DNA of 64,000 bases from Erythroxylum novogranatense (GCA_029891385.1 CM057225.1:12809060-12873059); one strand, 5' to 3'. Counted from the first letter of the stretch, positions 36,029 through 48,857 are shown. The notes: generated from the letters alone by a model not told the origin. Program-made: numbers and translations.

Positions 36029-39000
36029 TGATACAAAGGTCACCTTGGAACTTGAACTTTTACCCAAAGTTTCTAGCTCTCACCATTTGCACGACAATCT
36101 CACTTAGATAAATTTAAGTAAGACTTTAACCTTTTTCAATCGTCGAAGTGTTTACCTCGCACACTAGAAGAAACAACGCTACGGATGCATTAAGAAAACA
36201 AAGACAATCAGAAGACAAGAGAGATACGGTCAACAACCAACCTTTATATTACTTTCCCTTAAAAGAATATAAGGAATGCTCTCTCAACTTGAATAGAGAA
36301 AAGCAGAGCTCAAATGAGCTATATATAGTTATCTAACTTGGAGTCCAAGTCACATTCAAATTCCCACTAAATTTGAATTACTTAAGATCATGCTAAGATC
36401 ACGTCTATCCCTATCAGATAATATTATGTGAACCAATTGGATGACACCCATTCCAAATATGACTCTAACTTATAAGATAGAATCTAATAAGCTAATATAA
36501 AGATAAAATTTACATTTATCTAGAACACTAACATTCTTATCCGTGAAGATCTTCACTATCTTCAGATATTGAATCCCACTGTAACTCTAACTCCCAATCA
36601 TCGCCACATCATCCAAGATCTCCTCGTGATCTCTATCTACTAATGATGCACTGTGATATTACTGAAGCTCACTAGCACACTGACCTGATACAATGCTTCC
36701 CACAATAAGTTCATTAGTCGTGGTCCATCCATCCGAGCGTGGGCTAAGTCTTTAATCCGTCAAGACTTTAGCTTAGGTTGAGTCAATCTCCATAAGTGTA
36801 GCACCCCACTCTCACAAGACACATACTCGACATCCATGGTGATTTCCGAGTACGTACCCCGCAAGGGTGGTATGCTAGAACGATTATTCAGTCAAAATTC
36901 ATTACAAAACTTTTGTTTCTTTAAAACAAGGTACATGCAAACGGAAATTACTAATCAAATTGGGCCCATGTCATTTAAAAATATTTCCATGTCCAAGCTA
37001 CAATCTTTACAAATATTAGTATTCAACCTTAAATTTGGTCCCATTTCATATACAAAACACTTGAAGCCATAAAGTCATTTCATTACCAAATCGTTTACAT
37101 ATACTTTGTACAATTCTTGTTGAGCATAATTCAAAAATAAAAATCAATGAAGACATGTGCAGGTGCAAACTGATCTCGACTCCTAATCCATATCAGACCT
37201 CGGTGGTTATACTCCATTTAGCCTAGCTGAATAATTCCTCAGAACCTGAAAGCCACATTACAATTTTTGATGAGTTTTGCAACTCAATGAGTGAACCATC
37301 ATTGATGATTTCACCGGATTACGCATACTCATCACCTATATCACAAATATTCATTCAAATCATATATTTATTCATGATTTTCATATAACATGGCATCTCA
37401 TGTGATCACACAATTCACGTAGCCACGTATAGCAACAGTTCATATCAATTTATACTCACTTCAGCTTTGCAAATCATTTAATGAGTTTCAATCTTATAAG
37501 AATGCTATATGCATGAGACTCACATTCGTTCTTATTGTTGTGACTGAGTGTCTATCACATACTTATACAAATACTGGCCTATAGGGCTCAGTCGGAACAG
37601 AATCACGGAGCATAGCTCTACGTGCACACACATATATCACGGAGCAAAGCTCAACGTGTAAAACATATATCACGGAGCAAAGCTCTACGTGGAAGCTCTT
37701 CATACTGGCTACTCAAGTCACAATGCCTTTATCTGAGCATGCATTTTATGAAATGCATCAAATGTTGATTATGTCATATCAGACAATCACATATGATGTT
37801 CAATCAGAAACTCATAATCATCGGACCTAAGTTCGGCATTCAACATACGTTGAGAATTCATATATCATAAGGGGTTTCACATCAAATTGGAACACTTCCA
37901 ATGCATCAAAACTAAATATGGCATATATGGCAATCACATAGGATGCTCAAATAAAACTCATAATCATCGGACCTAAGTTTGGCATTCAACTTTCGTTGAG
38001 GATTCACATATCATACAGAATTTCATAGCACTCAAAGCCACAATCAAAGCACTTCCAATACATTCCCGAATATTGATCTCCTCGGACAATTTAAAGTCCG
38101 AAATTTATAACAAATTGCAAATAGTTTAGTAATGTTGGAAGTGTAAACAAATCAAATCAGATCAATCCTAGGAAATCATGTAGGTTGACTCACAGTACGC
38201 TCCAATAAGCTATTGCCTGGATGGTCCGGCAATATCCGATTGGCATCCGATATGCTCCTCTAAAATATACAAAACACATTCACAAATATCACATTTTTGT
38301 ATAAATACACAAGTGGTTCTTTTATACATCAATGTATAGAATGTATGCACAATGCATGTTCAATGATAATTCCGGGGTGCAATGATGCGATCCTTATCGA
38401 AATCATTCAGATATCAAAGCCCTCAATAATACCATGTATAATTACAATTGGATTGAACAAAACAATGTAAAACAATTTCATAACTTCATTGACCACTTCA
38501 GATTTTTCCTCTAATACACATACGGGTCAACTTTTCATGCTAAATCTGATAAAGTAAATGACCAAATTAGACAAAAAATTCCTTCTGTAAAGTTGTTCTC
38601 CCATTTCTCATCTTTCTAATGACACCACAATCATTTAATTTGGTTCAGTATACGAAGAGATATACTCAAAATATTTCAGACGGTTCATAAGTTTCAGCAG
38701 AATTCTTACCTCAATTTTCAACCAAAAATTGAAAACCTTATAGACAGAATTAAAACTCCATTTCTTCATAAAAGTTGTATCCCTATGTCTCTAGTTTACT
38801 CCAAATCACAAATAACCCAATTTGGATAACTACAGAGAAAGTTATGGTCAAAATACTAAAGTATGTTCGAGCTGTCAAGGGAGGGACCTCGTCGCGACAA
38901 GGAAAAAAAGTGAAGTCGCGACGTACAGTCCAGAAATCAATTTTTCTCAGGATTTTTTTGCAACGGTCACTGCGACGAGCTCAAGGGTGTGTCATGCATC

Positions 39001-40160
39001 GTGATGTACAAAAAAGAATGAGTTGCGGCGAGAACAAAAATGGAGGCCGCGATGTACGATCACAGAAACTCGTCTTCCCCACTTTTCCAGATTTTTAAAC
39101 CCAGATTTCACTTTCTCTCACTACCATTATTTCTCATTTCTCTCCATTCTTCACTCTTATTCTCACATCAATCAACTCCAATAACTTGCAACCAATCCTC
39201 TAACTCATTCGAAACACAACTCAAACATCAAGCTTATAGTCAGGTGTTAAAAATCGATGCATACATGTACAGTGACAACAACCCATGTTCGATTTTCTCA
39301 ATACATAGACAGAGCACATACATCTTCCAAACTAGAGTCCATTCCATTCCATTTAAAACAATTCTTATCTCTCAAATTAATCATCTAATCTATTTAATAC
39401 CGAAACCAAACTTCCCAAGTCCATGCATGCATGTATATTCCTACACCATAAAGTGTCATCATGTTACTTACTTGTTTCAGCTTTTATCTCCAGCAATGAA
39501 ATTGAATCCGAAGTATAGAGACCATACCAGTTTGTTCGGTGATGAAGAACAGCGAAGAACACACATTACAGAGACACATTCCTAACTTAAAACATAATGC
39601 TACGTGTATTCTTGCAAGCCCGACACTTGTCTCCATTGCATGTCTTCCACTTGTCCATTAAATAAGCTACCATTTGTCTCATAGCTATAGGTCCACATTT
39701 CACACAGAATTTTATCCACTTGTCACTCTATAATTGGCCTATAAATCAATATTTTTCTAAATTTTACCAAAAATTCTAAAATACCCGAAATATTACTAAA
39801 ATTGCCAAATCACATTTTAATCGCATTAATAACTTATTTATACCCAAAAAATGTCATGAATGCATGTACAATCATATTAATGTGCAAAAATATGCATGTC
39901 ATATTTAGCATAAGCATGAATTGTACTTTCTAATTTCTCAATAATTTCTCATAATACACAATTCAAGTCTCATCAAGGGTAACAAGATGTTACAATAAGG
40001 TCCAAGACTTTACCAAAATTTGCGCCAAGTCTGATACCACTCACCTACGTTTGCCTTAGTGTTTTCACATGCCTCTTTCGTGCGTGAATCCAACTAACCT
40101 TCCTCCTAAGGCTCCTCATGAAGGTCGCTAAGAAGTACTTTGGAACTTAGGGTTCTAATA
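36029..40160 (-). repeat. 5' LTR of element C, interrupted by a solo LTR
   Basis: Outer parts 36029-36796 and 40000-40160 join across the nested LTR to give a copy of 27907-28809. The plus-strand right end is TTCTAATA where the other copy has GTCTAACA, a terminal mutation. Confidence 0.88.
36797..39994 (-). repeat. Solo LTR nested in the C 5' LTR, TSD ATAAG
   Basis: Plus-strand TGTAGCACCC to GATGTTACA, 3198 bp, with perfect target duplication ATAAG (36792-36796, 39995-39999). No interior, no coding. Same family as 23369-27288, opposite orientation. Includes GTCGCGAC palindromes at 38891-38898 and 38915-38922. Open frames at 38775-39585 are chance readings of LTR sequence. Confidence 0.92.
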
Positions 40161-41923
40161 GTTGTCCAATAGCTGCGTCTAGTATGGTTCTGCCATTTTT
40201 GTGTATTGCATAGGCTGTGGTCATGAGGGCTGATCTAATGGCTACCGGGTTATAGGTGCGAAACGAAGAGAAGTGTGGCCACTCCACTTAGATATGGACA
40301 AGACATGGATGTACCAAAAATGACGTTAAAACCCACACACTAATTATCTCTTGTTAGACCAGGCAGTCCAACTGTAGCGGGCCAAGCAGTTAGGATGTTG
40401 AACCTTGGTGCTATAAGGCCTAGTTTGAGTACTTCTGAAGTGATCGAATTTGGACCTCTAAAACTGAATGCCACAACCATTGGAGAGGGATCAATTCCTA
40501 GTTTTGTAACGCTAGAAGTAATTGTGGTCATTGGTTTTGGATCAATGAAGACGTAACTTTTAAGGATGTTCTCAACTTTTAGGGTCAAAGAAACTGTAGG
40601 CAGAAGCGTTGGCAATAAGTTCATCGCCATACACTTCTGTGTTGCCAAAATCATTCGTAGTCCATCGGAATCCTTAACAACTAAACCCTTTTGTACCCCA
40701 CTGTTGCCACCTCTATCACATATGACAATTTACCAACAATTTTTGCTAAAATCAGATTGTCAGTCACGCACAGATAGTTGCTTGTTGAGTTATATTACCA
40801 GCATATACTAGCGGAAAAAAAACCTGATAAAGTTTTCCACTATTAAGTGATGTTCCAGAAAAGTTCTTCCCATTACCAAGGGTCACATAAGTTGAGAAAT
40901 CATGGTCCAAAGTTCCTGCACCCACTGTGGTTATCCAAGGTGCAACATTTAATAAGCTGCCTGAAGTTGTACCTCCATTTCCTGCTGAACATGATACCAG
41001 AATCCCACAAGACATCGCTGCTACGAAGGCTCCAATAGAAACGGGATCTCTAGTGTAGGTCGAGAATTCTCCCCCAATGGACATGGATATGACATCCACC
41101 CCATCGCTAACAGCCATGTCAATTGCTGCTAGGATATCCGAGCCAAAGCATCCACGAAGCCAACACACTTTGTACGCTGCTACTCTTGCTTGAGTTGCCA
41201 TTCCATGTGCCACGTCAATTGCATAACCAAATAGACTTGCATCTGAAACTACAAAGCCAGCTACAGTAGTTGCTGTGTGAGTTCCATGGCCATAATCATC
41301 TCTCAGAGATTTTGATTCCAACGTTTCATCTATAGGTCCAAAAGAAGCTTCATAACCTTTGGAGAAAAATCTTGCTCCAATTAGTTTCCTATTGCAGGTT
41401 GTTTTATTAAAGTTCTTTCCCACCTCACACCATCTTTGGCAGTGACTAGGAACTGGACCAAGCCCCGTCTCATTAAAGCTTTTTACCTCTGGCCAGATGC
41501 CGCTATCTAGAACCCCAATGATCATTTCACATACAGAGGAAGATGCTTGGAGTAGAGATTGACTTTTCCCTAGTCCAAGAAATTCAGGTGTTCTTGTTGT
41601 AAGCAATTCATATTTTATTTCTGGTAGGACAGAAATAAATCCTCGCTGCTTTTCAAGTAATTCGATTTCCTGACGTGTCAATCTAGTGGAGAATTCATGG
41701 ATGACATGGGTGTAAGCATAAAGGACGTCAACAGATTTGGATACTGCTTTCAGCCTTTCAAAGATGAATAATACCACTGAAGGTGATCAATGAAGCTTTC
41801 TAGCATATTTAACTTGTCCATGTGAATTATGTAAGTCTTCTTTAATTGCTGATGCTTCCCTTCTACTATCACATAGGTGTAGCAGAAGCAAAGAAGCGTA
41901 GTTATCGAGGTTGGTGTCTTCAT

Positions 41924-42240
41924 CTGTGCAACTTGCCTTCCAATCCTGCGTTGGAGACTTTAAAATGAAACTAAACTACTTGGAACTGTTGTTTCTTAGA
42001 GAGTGGAATGGTAATGCAAATCAAGATATACATAGGTGATAGAGAGCATTTTCTGTGTGGCAAAGCTAGCTGATGTGTTTCCAATATAACGCTAATGCGT
42101 AGGTCAACAATGTTTTAAACACGATTTACAGTATAACCCTGTGTATAGTTACCGTTTTCGTTGGTGGAGACGGATAACAAAACACAAAAATCTTATGCCT
42201 CGTAGTGTTTAGTTGTTGACTCAATTTTTTTTTTTTTGCT
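41924..42240 (-). other. 5' flank of the subtilase pseudogene
   Basis: Sequence upstream of the Met at 41923. No TATA element was confidently placed and no other feature was recognised. Confidence 0.4.
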
Positions 42241-42465
42241 ATAGGTCATAGAAATATAAATTTTTTGTTTCTTCTAAAATCAAAGGACAAGAGTTCTTGT
42301 CCCTGTGACAAAAACAAAATAAATAAACAACTTCCAGAAATACCCCTCTCCTCGTGCCCCTTCCTCATCAAAATCTTGTTATTCTTATTATTATTAAATA
42401 TTGTTATAAATTTTCTACTTATTACTAAATTTATCAATTTTTATTTTTAATTATATTGTTGAACT

Positions 42466-42656
42466 CTATTATTATTATTATTATTATTATTGTTGTTGTT
42501 GTTGTTGTTGTTGTTGTTAATTTTATTTTACCAAATTATTATTATTAGTATTATTGTTATTATTATTATTATTATTAATTATTGTTATTATTATTATTAT
42601 AAATTTTGTACTTTTTATATTATTATTATTATTAATTATTGTTATAAATTTGGTAC

Positions 42657-42698
<42 letters not shown>

Positions 42699-42960
42699 AA
42701 TTTTATATTTATTATCATTATTATTGTTGTTATTGTTGTTATTATTGTTGTTATTATTATACAAAATTAATTTTCTTATTATTATTTTATTATCATTATT
42801 ATACATAATTAATTTTCTTATTATTATTGTGATTATTAAATTCCTTATTATTATTAATTTTCTTCATGTTCTTCTTCTATTATTATTATTATTATTATAA
42901 ATTAATTTCTTATTATTATTGTTGTTATTATTATTATTTGTAATTTTTATTAATATAAAT
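42466..42960. repeat. Imperfect (ATT)n/(GTT)n trinucleotide tract
   Basis: About 0.5 kb of ATT units, with a purer (TTG)n block at about 42490-42518. A poly-Leu/Ile/Tyr open frame here is an artefact. Confidence 0.95.
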
Positions 42961-44384
42961 CATTCGTTTTAAAATAATCAATTAATTACATATTTCTAAT
43001 TATATTATACTGCAGGATTACTTTAATTATTGACACTATTTTTATATTATATCTTTAAATTTTATTTTATTTCATCTTAACATATAAATTATTATTATAA
43101 CTCTCAATTTTATTTCGTTCTGTCTCGACGTATGGATCACAATAACCATACGCAAGATAAGAGATGGATCACGTTTGACTTAATAGTCTACTTCTACGGA
43201 AAGGGACTTGGAGCACAATAACAATATAAAAGAAGATTTACCTATATATTGGCAATTATATAACATACTCGTTAATTAGGTATACACGTCCAAATTAATA
43301 TTTGATACCGGTTATTAAAATGATTAAGTAACTTAATTAAGATCTAAAGATATAATACACAAATAGTATAATATGAGTTACAATATGAACATTCACTTAT
43401 TAATCATAAGGTATTAATATTACTTAATTGAAATTTGTATGCTTGAATTTGTTTCTTATGAGTAAAATAAAAGTAAAAAGAATAAATGAAGTTAAGTAAT
43501 CTAAACATTTTAATTTATTATAATTATTGAATAATTTAATATTTACTATTTTATCACTTATTATTTATTGTTATATAAATGTTGTATAAATAATATTAAT
43601 AATTTTAATTTAAACAACATTTCGACACAATATAAAGCCTTGCAAGCGGTGGATATTTGTTAATGGGGAATTAAAACACGTAAGGATTGAAATAAAATTT
43701 AAAAAAGAGAATAAGAATAGAAAGTGGGAATGAACGAAATTACCGTATTTGATATGGCATTAAATAAAGTTAATAGTTATAATAATATTTAGTATTAAAT
43801 ATTAAAAATGATAACGAGAAAATTTTCTCATATTTAGTTATTATTTGGTTTATTTTGTAAATAATTAAGTAAAATATTTTATAACTTATAAATAATTTTA
43901 ATGAAAATAATTAAGTAAAATATTTTTATAATTGATAAATAATTTAAACGCTTTATAAAATTATTAATTTTAAATAATTATGAATTATTTTATCAAAAGA
44001 ATAAAATTATTAATAAAACAATGATAATATTAAGATTCAATATCTTGACAATATCCTAATAATATCCCTCATCTTTTATTCTGTTCCCAACTTATGCCTA
44101 CAACCCTTTTAGGATTGTTTAGAATTTATTCTCACTTTGTTATTTCCTATTTTATCTATTATTAATAACCAAACAACTAAAAGTTAGGAATAAATGTTTC
44201 ATTCTCCGATCCTTTATTATTGGTTACAAACAAGACTTAAATTCCAAACAATCTCCAAGTGTGCTTTTTAGTGGGTATAAAAATAGAATGGGTATAGAAT
44301 TAAAGATTGAATTTGGTAAGGGTAATATCTCATTCGTCTCCTAATCTAGAGGAATGGATATCATTATTATATAAAAGTGTATTT
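42961..44384. other. AT-rich intergenic DNA
   Basis: No coding signal. It contains several short stretches of the 'AATAACCAAACAACTAA' kind near 44166 that are common at MITE ends, but no paired terminal repeat was established. Confidence 0.4.
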
Positions 44385-44710
44385 GTTACAATTAATTAAA
44401 ATATTATAATTAATTAATTAATTATAATATAATTAATAAAATATAATTAATAATTAATTAATTAATTACAATATAATTAATTAAAATATAATTTATTCAT
44501 TAATTAAAATTTTGTAATTAATTAATTAAAATTAATTAATTAAAATATTATTGTTAATTAAAATATAATTAATTAGTTACAATATAAGTAATTAAAATAT
44601 AATTATTCATTAATTAAAATATTATTAACTAGTTATAATATAATTAATTAAAATATAATTCATTCATTAATCAATAATTATATTGTAAAATATAATTAAC
44701 TATAATAAAT
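44385..44710. repeat. AT-rich tandem array of TTAATTAA-type units
   Basis: Repeating ATTAATTA and AAAATATAATTAATTA words in irregular ~40-70 bp units over about 300 bp. Confidence 0.8.
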
Positions 44711-45386
44711 TTTATTTCTTAGTAATTTTATAAACCATCCACTAATAGTAATGATTCCTTCCTCTACTCTCATAATTATAATGATAATATATATTATCAT
44801 TCCTTACTATATTCATTTTCATTACTATTATCATTTTTTTTTGTACGAACCTACCGTCCCCTCAAGTTTGAGCCTATAAAATATATCAAAATGAAGACAT
44901 GATGAAAAGGAAGAGAATCCGAAGACCTATCAACAAATTTGATCCAATCAATTTGTCATTTTCTTAATCTTTTCCAAATCATATAAAAATAAAAAAAAGG
45001 TAAGGTAAGCCATGAAATTTCCCTTCCAACAGTTCCAAATGTTAGGGCATTTTAAGCATATGAAAATTTCTCAAGCTATTATGTATTTGACTTCTAATAC
45101 AGCATTCATACTCAAAAGGCAGCGAAAGCAGAGAAAACAGCATACCTCACTCAAACATCCCAATCAACAGCATAGTGCATCACAGAAAACACACTTCCAT
45201 CATTTACATTGAACAGAGTACATACAACATTTTGAGCACAGTATCAAATACATAATAGTATAAATGGTAAAAGATCCTTGCGTGCTTATTCTTTACATTT
45301 ATATACTTGGCAGCATAAGACTTTGTCCTGTTTCTGGTCAACTAGTCGCCCAGTAGCAGGAATACAAATAGCCAAACACCGCTCTG
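44711..45386. other. Intergenic and ACBP3 3' flank
   Basis: No gene recognised. The right part presumably includes the 3' UTR of the ACBP3-like gene, whose stop is at 45387-45389. Confidence 0.45.
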
Positions 45387-47637
45387 TCATTCTTTAACCT
45401 GAAAATTTCAGAAATAATTTTATATGTAGCTATCAATAAGAAAGGAAACTACCCAGCAATATCATGGGAAGCTTCATACAAATCACCATTTTTATACAAA
45501 ATGTCGGTATGAAAATGACATCAAATAAGAAAGATGTAGGCAATATATGTTGATAATAAACAGAAATTTCACTCCAACACTCGTTTCATATTCATCTATT
45601 CCGCCGTGTACACCACTGATGCAGTTTTCTGTCTTCTAATGGTGCCAGAATACGTCATCCTCTAAGTGACAGTTAAACCGATAAGGAAGACTACAATGCA
45701 CACTTAAGACATCGTACCTTGTTCTCCAAACCTGATCTCTCAGTCTTATCATCTTTGTCAGCTCCAAGGTTCATCTCTGGATTACTAAGGTCGAGATAAG
45801 AGGTAAAACAATTAAAATTTATTTGTCAAAAGGTCCAATGCATAAGAAATAATGTGAAAAAGGAAGTACTGAATCACTAGAAGATAAACGTCAATCACAA
45901 AGATAAATTAAATAGAAACCTGTCACTTGTGATATTTGGTTGATGGGATGTCAGTGTAATTCGAACAGGTGCCCTCGGAATTGCTGGCACAGACGATTCA
46001 GGTCTACCATCTCCCTGTAAGATCGCGGTTATGAATTCAAGCTATTCTCCATGGAAGACACTGATTTCAGGAATGAAAACATCATAGTGCATCAATTTCA
46101 AAAACTTACGGTGGATTTATCTTCCATCCATCCTGGAACACCGTCTGATACAAGTGCAATATACTGCTCCATGGCCATCTCAGGACTCATGTTTCCTAGT
46201 CTTTGCCAAGCATTCCTTGCACAACGTAACCAGTGCCCTCCATCACACACACATAGCAGCTGTCAACCCTGTTATTATAACTTACTATCAAACTATAACG
46301 TGTAACTCTGAACGGGGAGGCCCTAAAGTATTGTTTTATAAATCCATTTCTTCTCCAGAGGTGGGCAAAATTTTCCGATACAGAACCGTCTAAACAAACT
46401 AATGGTTGTTATTCTAACTAATTGATTAAACTACCTGAATTAACACTGGCTTTGAGCAACAAACTCAAAATCTAAGAGGGAAAGGATCAGCATGGGGTAG
46501 GCTGGTGAGGAAGAGTTACAGGGCCAATGCTAGCATGCGGAATGAAAAGAAGAAGGCATAGGGTTATACGCTTGTGTTTATTTTCTTTTTGTCGCACGAT
46601 GAGAAGGGTAATGACACGAAGCTGTAAACCATCAGATCCTAATTTAAATGAAGAATCTTGGATTACTATCAATTTCTGTATTTCAGTGTCTACTCGTCTT
46701 CCTGTTGTCTTGTTGTTTTGGTAGAATTTAAGTGCCTCCGTATGAAATTTTGCAATAGTTCGTTTTGCCCTCAACTTTTCGTGATAATTCGTCTGGACTG
46801 TTCTTTGAAACAGCATTTTCCTTTTGTTTTATTATCTAAATTGAATAAGACGAACAACTAAATCTGCCCAGGCTTTGCGCTCAAAAATTGGAGAGACCAA
46901 AATCATACAGAAAGACCAAATCTTAAGCAAACTGCAGAGAGTAAGAACTTGTAAAGAAGAGAGTATTGGAGAACTGAATACCACTTGGCACGAGCAGAGA
47001 GCTTAAGCGGGAGAGGAGATTGGTGGCGGCAAGGCCCTTCAGTAGCAATCTTATGAAGACCATACAACTCCATCTGCACTTTACTTGTCAGGTTCGCATC
47101 GATATCTCCAGACTCCACAATATTGACAGCCTCTGCAAATACCTTCTCCAATTCGCTCCTCTCAATTCCTTCCCAGTCATCGTCATCCTCAGTCTCGATC
47201 TCACTTGATTCTTTGGTAATCACTTCGTCGTCTAGGTTCTGTACAAGCGAATCATCAAATTTTACATCTTTATCCTCCTGGAACTCGATTTCTCGTTCTT
47301 TCTTTTCTTCATTATTCTTCGCATCAATAACAACCGGCAATCTCTCTTCTCTAAGTTCCCCTGGCATTCCAGAATCAGCAGTTTCATTTTGACTCATCAC
47401 AGTTTCTTCAAACCCACCCGAATCTGCGACTAACTCGTCAGCCCTGGTCTCGCTGATGAAGCCTTGAACTTGCAATTGCTCATGTAAATGAATGACGTCT
47501 TCTTCAACTCCAATCACATGTTGACGATGATGGGTATTGGGATGGGCAGCCATGGCGAAGGAGACAAGTTTGGCAAGGAGAAAAGACGCCAAAAGGGCAA
47601 CAAAAGCCGTGACAATCAACTGCTGAAGAAGCTCCAT
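45387..47637 (-). CDS. ACBP3: Acyl-CoA-binding protein, ACBP3 class
   Basis: Five exons on the minus strand: 47637-46982, 46215-46110, 46014-45920, 45784-45718 and 45398-45387. All junctions are GT..AG and the phases close exactly (936 nt, 311 residues plus stop). Residues 6-30 are a hydrophobic signal or membrane anchor (LIVTAFVALLASFLL), followed by an acidic linker. The acyl-CoA-binding domain is at about 153-253: DDWEGIERSELEKVFAEAV, VQMELYGLHKIATEGPC, ARAKW then NAWQRLGNMSPEMAMEQYIA. The ligand residues usually cited for the family (Tyr and Lys in LYGLHK, Lys in AKW, Tyr in EQYIA) are present. Plant class III ACBPs bind long-chain acyl-CoA and phospholipids in the secretory system and affect senescence and autophagy (family knowledge). 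The last coding exon is only 12 nt, which makes the C-terminus less certain. Confidence 0.93.
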
Positions 47638-47649
47638 ATCCTAAAATCC

Positions 47650-47680
47650 CAAAGAACACGCAGAGAGAGAGAGAGAGGTA
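47650..47680. repeat. (GA)n run in the ACBP3 5' untranslated region
   Basis: GAGAGAGAGAGAGAG just upstream of the start codon (on the minus strand a CT run), a common feature of plant leader regions. Confidence 0.8.
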
Positions 47681-47879
47681 GTAAAAGAAGCACTTGTAAT
47701 CGGCTAATATGTAAAGCATAAAAAAGAAAAACAAAGAAGAGAAGGGAAGGGATAAATGGGAAGCAGAGCAAAGCATATTCTTCTGCTTAGTTTCTTTGGG
47801 GGGTCATGAGTGCCCATGAAATCCTATCCGTCCATTGACAGATTTGATCCCATGAGACTGAGAGACTACGACGCAGTGA

Positions 47880-48740
47880 TATGAATACCAGTATATACCG
47901 GCCAGTAGCTAGTTACAGGTATGTATTATATTGCACTAAAATTAGTATAAAATAAAAGGATAATTTATCAGATTTAAATAGTGATTAATATTGGCCGGTT
48001 TAAGACAGTCCCGTTTAAGACAGTACTGATCGATACCGGCTAGTATTAAAAATACAGGTTAAATATTGGCCGGTATAAAAATTTTAAAAAATAGAAAAAT
48101 TTTTTCACAAAATTTTTAAAATTTATCACCTTCTCTTGTACCACTCATTTTCTCTTTTTTTCAAAATTTTAATTAGTTATTTTATTTACTTCAAATTTTA
48201 TAATTATTGTACATTTTAATTTTATTTTAAAATAATAATTATTATTTTATTATTAATAACAATTATAAATTATTATAAATTAAATAAAACGAAAAATAAA
48301 TTATTTTATTTAAATTTATTTTAATATTTATTAATAAAGTATTAATAAAATTATTTTATTTTTAAAATAAATAATTTAAAATTATTATTTATATATTTAT
48401 TTTATAAAATTTAATTATTAAATCAAAATTTATTTGAAATTTATATATTTTAAAATATATTTTAAATTTAATTATAATTATTAACAATTATTAAATTAAT
48501 TTTATAAATTAAATTAAATTAAATTATTATTTATTATTATAAATTTAAAACAGCGTAAAAATATATGGTATAACTGTATAATATAATAATAAACTATTTT
48601 ATAAATTTAAAAAATATGATTTATTTTATAAATTTAAAAATATTTGAAACAATATCTAATATTAACTAGTACCCAAAATTATATTAAAACCAATTCTAAT
48701 ACTAAGTTTGATACAGTATTCGTACAACGAATCCTTTACT
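47880..48740. repeat. Probable non-autonomous element with ACCGGCC words
   Basis: At 47880-48075 words such as TACCGGCCAGTA, TTGGCCGGTATAAAA and GATACCGGCTAGTATT recur, with the direct repeat CCGTTTAAGACAGT. Then comes a very AT-rich body. Clear terminal inverted repeats and a target duplication were not found, so class and limits are uncertain. Confidence 0.35.
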
Positions 48741-48857
48741 TTCTCGCTTCTAGCGAAGTGGTTGTGATCCCACGCCCTCGAGGGACGTGATCTTCCGATC
48801 TCCTTATTTTATCCTTACTATGTTCATATAAATAGATATCTCGGATGCAATAAAACA

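Larger units (their letters stand above)
27907..40160 (-). mobile_element. Gag-protease-only LTR retrotransposon (element C), TSD GTTGT
   Basis: Minus-strand element with perfect 5-bp target duplication GTTGT (27902-27906, 40161-40165). The 3' LTR is 27907-28809. The 5' LTR is 36029-36796 plus 40000-40160, about 929 bp once the nested solo LTR is removed. A primer-binding site (36015-36026, minus strand TGGTATCAGAGC) and a purine tract (AGTGGGGGTGGTT, minus, ending at 28810) lie at the expected places. Its only coding region is gag plus protease, with no RT or integrase between protease and purine tract. It thus resembles the non-autonomous TR-GAG class. Two later elements are nested inside (30637-35958 and 36797-39994). 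Confidence 0.88.
22945..41923 (-). pseudogene. Subtilisin-like protease (SBT1 type), split by nested transposons
   Basis: Three blocks on the minus strand: 41923-40161, 27906-27640 and 23205-22945. Block 1 holds a Met with a hydrophobic start (MKTPTSITTLLCFCY), the propeptide, catalytic Asp (GVLDSGIW), His (YGHGTHTATTVAG), oxyanion Asn (SAGNGG), the PA-like region and catalytic Ser (GTSMSCP). Block 2 is STPFDYGAGHVD onwards. Block 3 is SRTLTNVGTPGTYKV to LEWLDGKHV and the stop at 22945-22947. Plant SBT1 genes are usually intronless and encode secreted or vacuolar proteases of about 750 residues, which fits the summed blocks. Removing element C (12.25 kb) with one GTTGT copy rejoins blocks 1 and 2 in frame. 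Independent damage includes a frameshift at about 41755, frameshifts near 40700-40770 and 40260, and stops in block 3, so it is dead regardless of the insertions. Confidence 0.9.

Noticed and set aside
38775..39585. Open frames of 107 and 181 codons
   Set aside because: They lie wholly inside the solo LTR 36797-39994 and have no recognisable domain.
42490..42693. Poly-Leu/Ile/Tyr open frame
   Set aside because: Translation of the trinucleotide microsatellite.
46487..46816. 109-codon minus-strand open frame
   Set aside because: Within intron 1 of the ACBP3-like gene and without motif.
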